Source: Granulosicoccaceae bacterium
GTDB taxonomy: Bacteria > Pseudomonadota > Gammaproteobacteria > DAOVJZ01
Reading direction: 5' to 3'
Length of the DNA stretch: 5,688 bases
NCBI GenBank assembly: GCA_030632035.1
Contig: DAOVJZ010000113.1
Coordinates: 1-5,688 of the forward strand
The notes below the pieces were generated by a model, which was not told the DNA's origin, ran no database searches, and worked only from the letters and a program-made list of their open reading frames with translations. Both the position numbers and the translations under genes were made by a program. Shown one piece after another: positions 5,524 through 5,688 of this stretch (positions are counted from its first letter, which is position 1; every line of letters starts with the position of its first letter).

Positions 5524-5688
5524 ATGGGGAACCAGTCAGGTAATGAGACAAGACTGAAAAACACAGAGGAAACAGCAACAGTTCTATTTAATGTTATACG
5601 AGAACTGATTGCTGAAGTTCATCCTCAACAATTACCTGCCCAGACTATAAATCTTGATAGCACTCTGGATCGAGATCTGGGTTTAGAC
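5524..5688 (+). CDS. Acyl-carrier-protein-like N-terminal domain, probably of a larger acyl-activating or multidomain protein (3' end outside window)
   Basis: Fifty-five codons are visible, running in frame to the window edge. After a polar lead of about 16 residues comes a helix TATVLFNVIRELIAEVHP (17-34) and then QTINLDSTLDRDLGLD (40-55). The last is the approach to the 4'-phosphopantetheine attachment motif (LGLDS) of acyl carrier proteins, so the next residue outside the window should be the modified serine. The LDSTLDRDLGLD style is familiar from ACP domains at the N-terminus of proteins that continue into an AMP-dependent acyl ligase or acyltransferase, but a stand-alone ACP cannot be excluded from this fragment. 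The start is supported by AGGA (5511-5514), nine bases before the ATG, and no other in-frame start fits. The gene is divergent from the phosphoribosyltransferase gene. Confidence 0.75.
   Translation, partial: MGNQSGNETRLKNTEETATVLFNVIRELIAEVHPQQLPAQTINLDSTLDRDLGLD

Noticed and set aside
1..5688. Mobile element, defence system or CRISPR content
   Set aside because: No transposase, integrase, terminal repeats, direct repeats with spacers, or toxin-antitoxin-like pair were seen. Composition looks even across the window, judged by eye.

Overview
The window looks like an ordinary chromosomal stretch from a moderately AT-rich bacterium, most likely a gamma- or betaproteobacterium. This rests on the E. 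coli-like class I aldolase (FbaB/DhnA type), clear Shine-Dalgarno sites, sigma70-like promoter elements, and the proteobacterial style of the GT4/debranching-enzyme and ACP-type proteins. No rRNA, tRNA, CRISPR array, insertion sequence, phage gene or integration scar was seen.

Layout. Positions 1-2192 (minus strand) hold a two-gene unit: a GT4 glycosyltransferase followed by the N-terminal half of a glycogen-debranching-type amylo-alpha-1,6-glucosidase, which runs off the left edge. The two reading frames are in the same phase and are separated only by one TAG and two sense codons. A 212-bp AT-rich gap with two abutting palindromes separates this unit from a DUF72 (YecE-like) gene at 2405-3130, also on minus. 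A 147-bp divergent promoter region leads to the class I fructose-bisphosphate aldolase fbaB on plus (3278-4327; the in-frame ATG at 3248 is probably not the start). fbaB converges on a minus-strand pair at 4480-5317: a COG1926-type phosphoribosyltransferase and a 51-codon unrecognised small ORF directly behind it, closed by a hairpin. A 206-bp divergent region follows. At 5524 a plus-strand gene begins whose first 55 codons look like an acyl-carrier-protein domain, cut by the window edge one codon before the expected phosphopantetheine serine.

Working together. The GT4, debranching enzyme and aldolase fit alpha-glucan and triose/hexose-phosphate metabolism, but only the GT4-debranching pair has operon-like structure. 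The other genes are on alternating strands with their own signals, so a joint pathway is not shown. I did not find a convincing undescribed system. The points most worth a second look are the in-phase TAG junction, the small ORF behind the phosphoribosyltransferase, and the leader of the ACP gene, which has a hairpin over the ribosome binding site plus a dyad flanking a four-codon mini-ORF.
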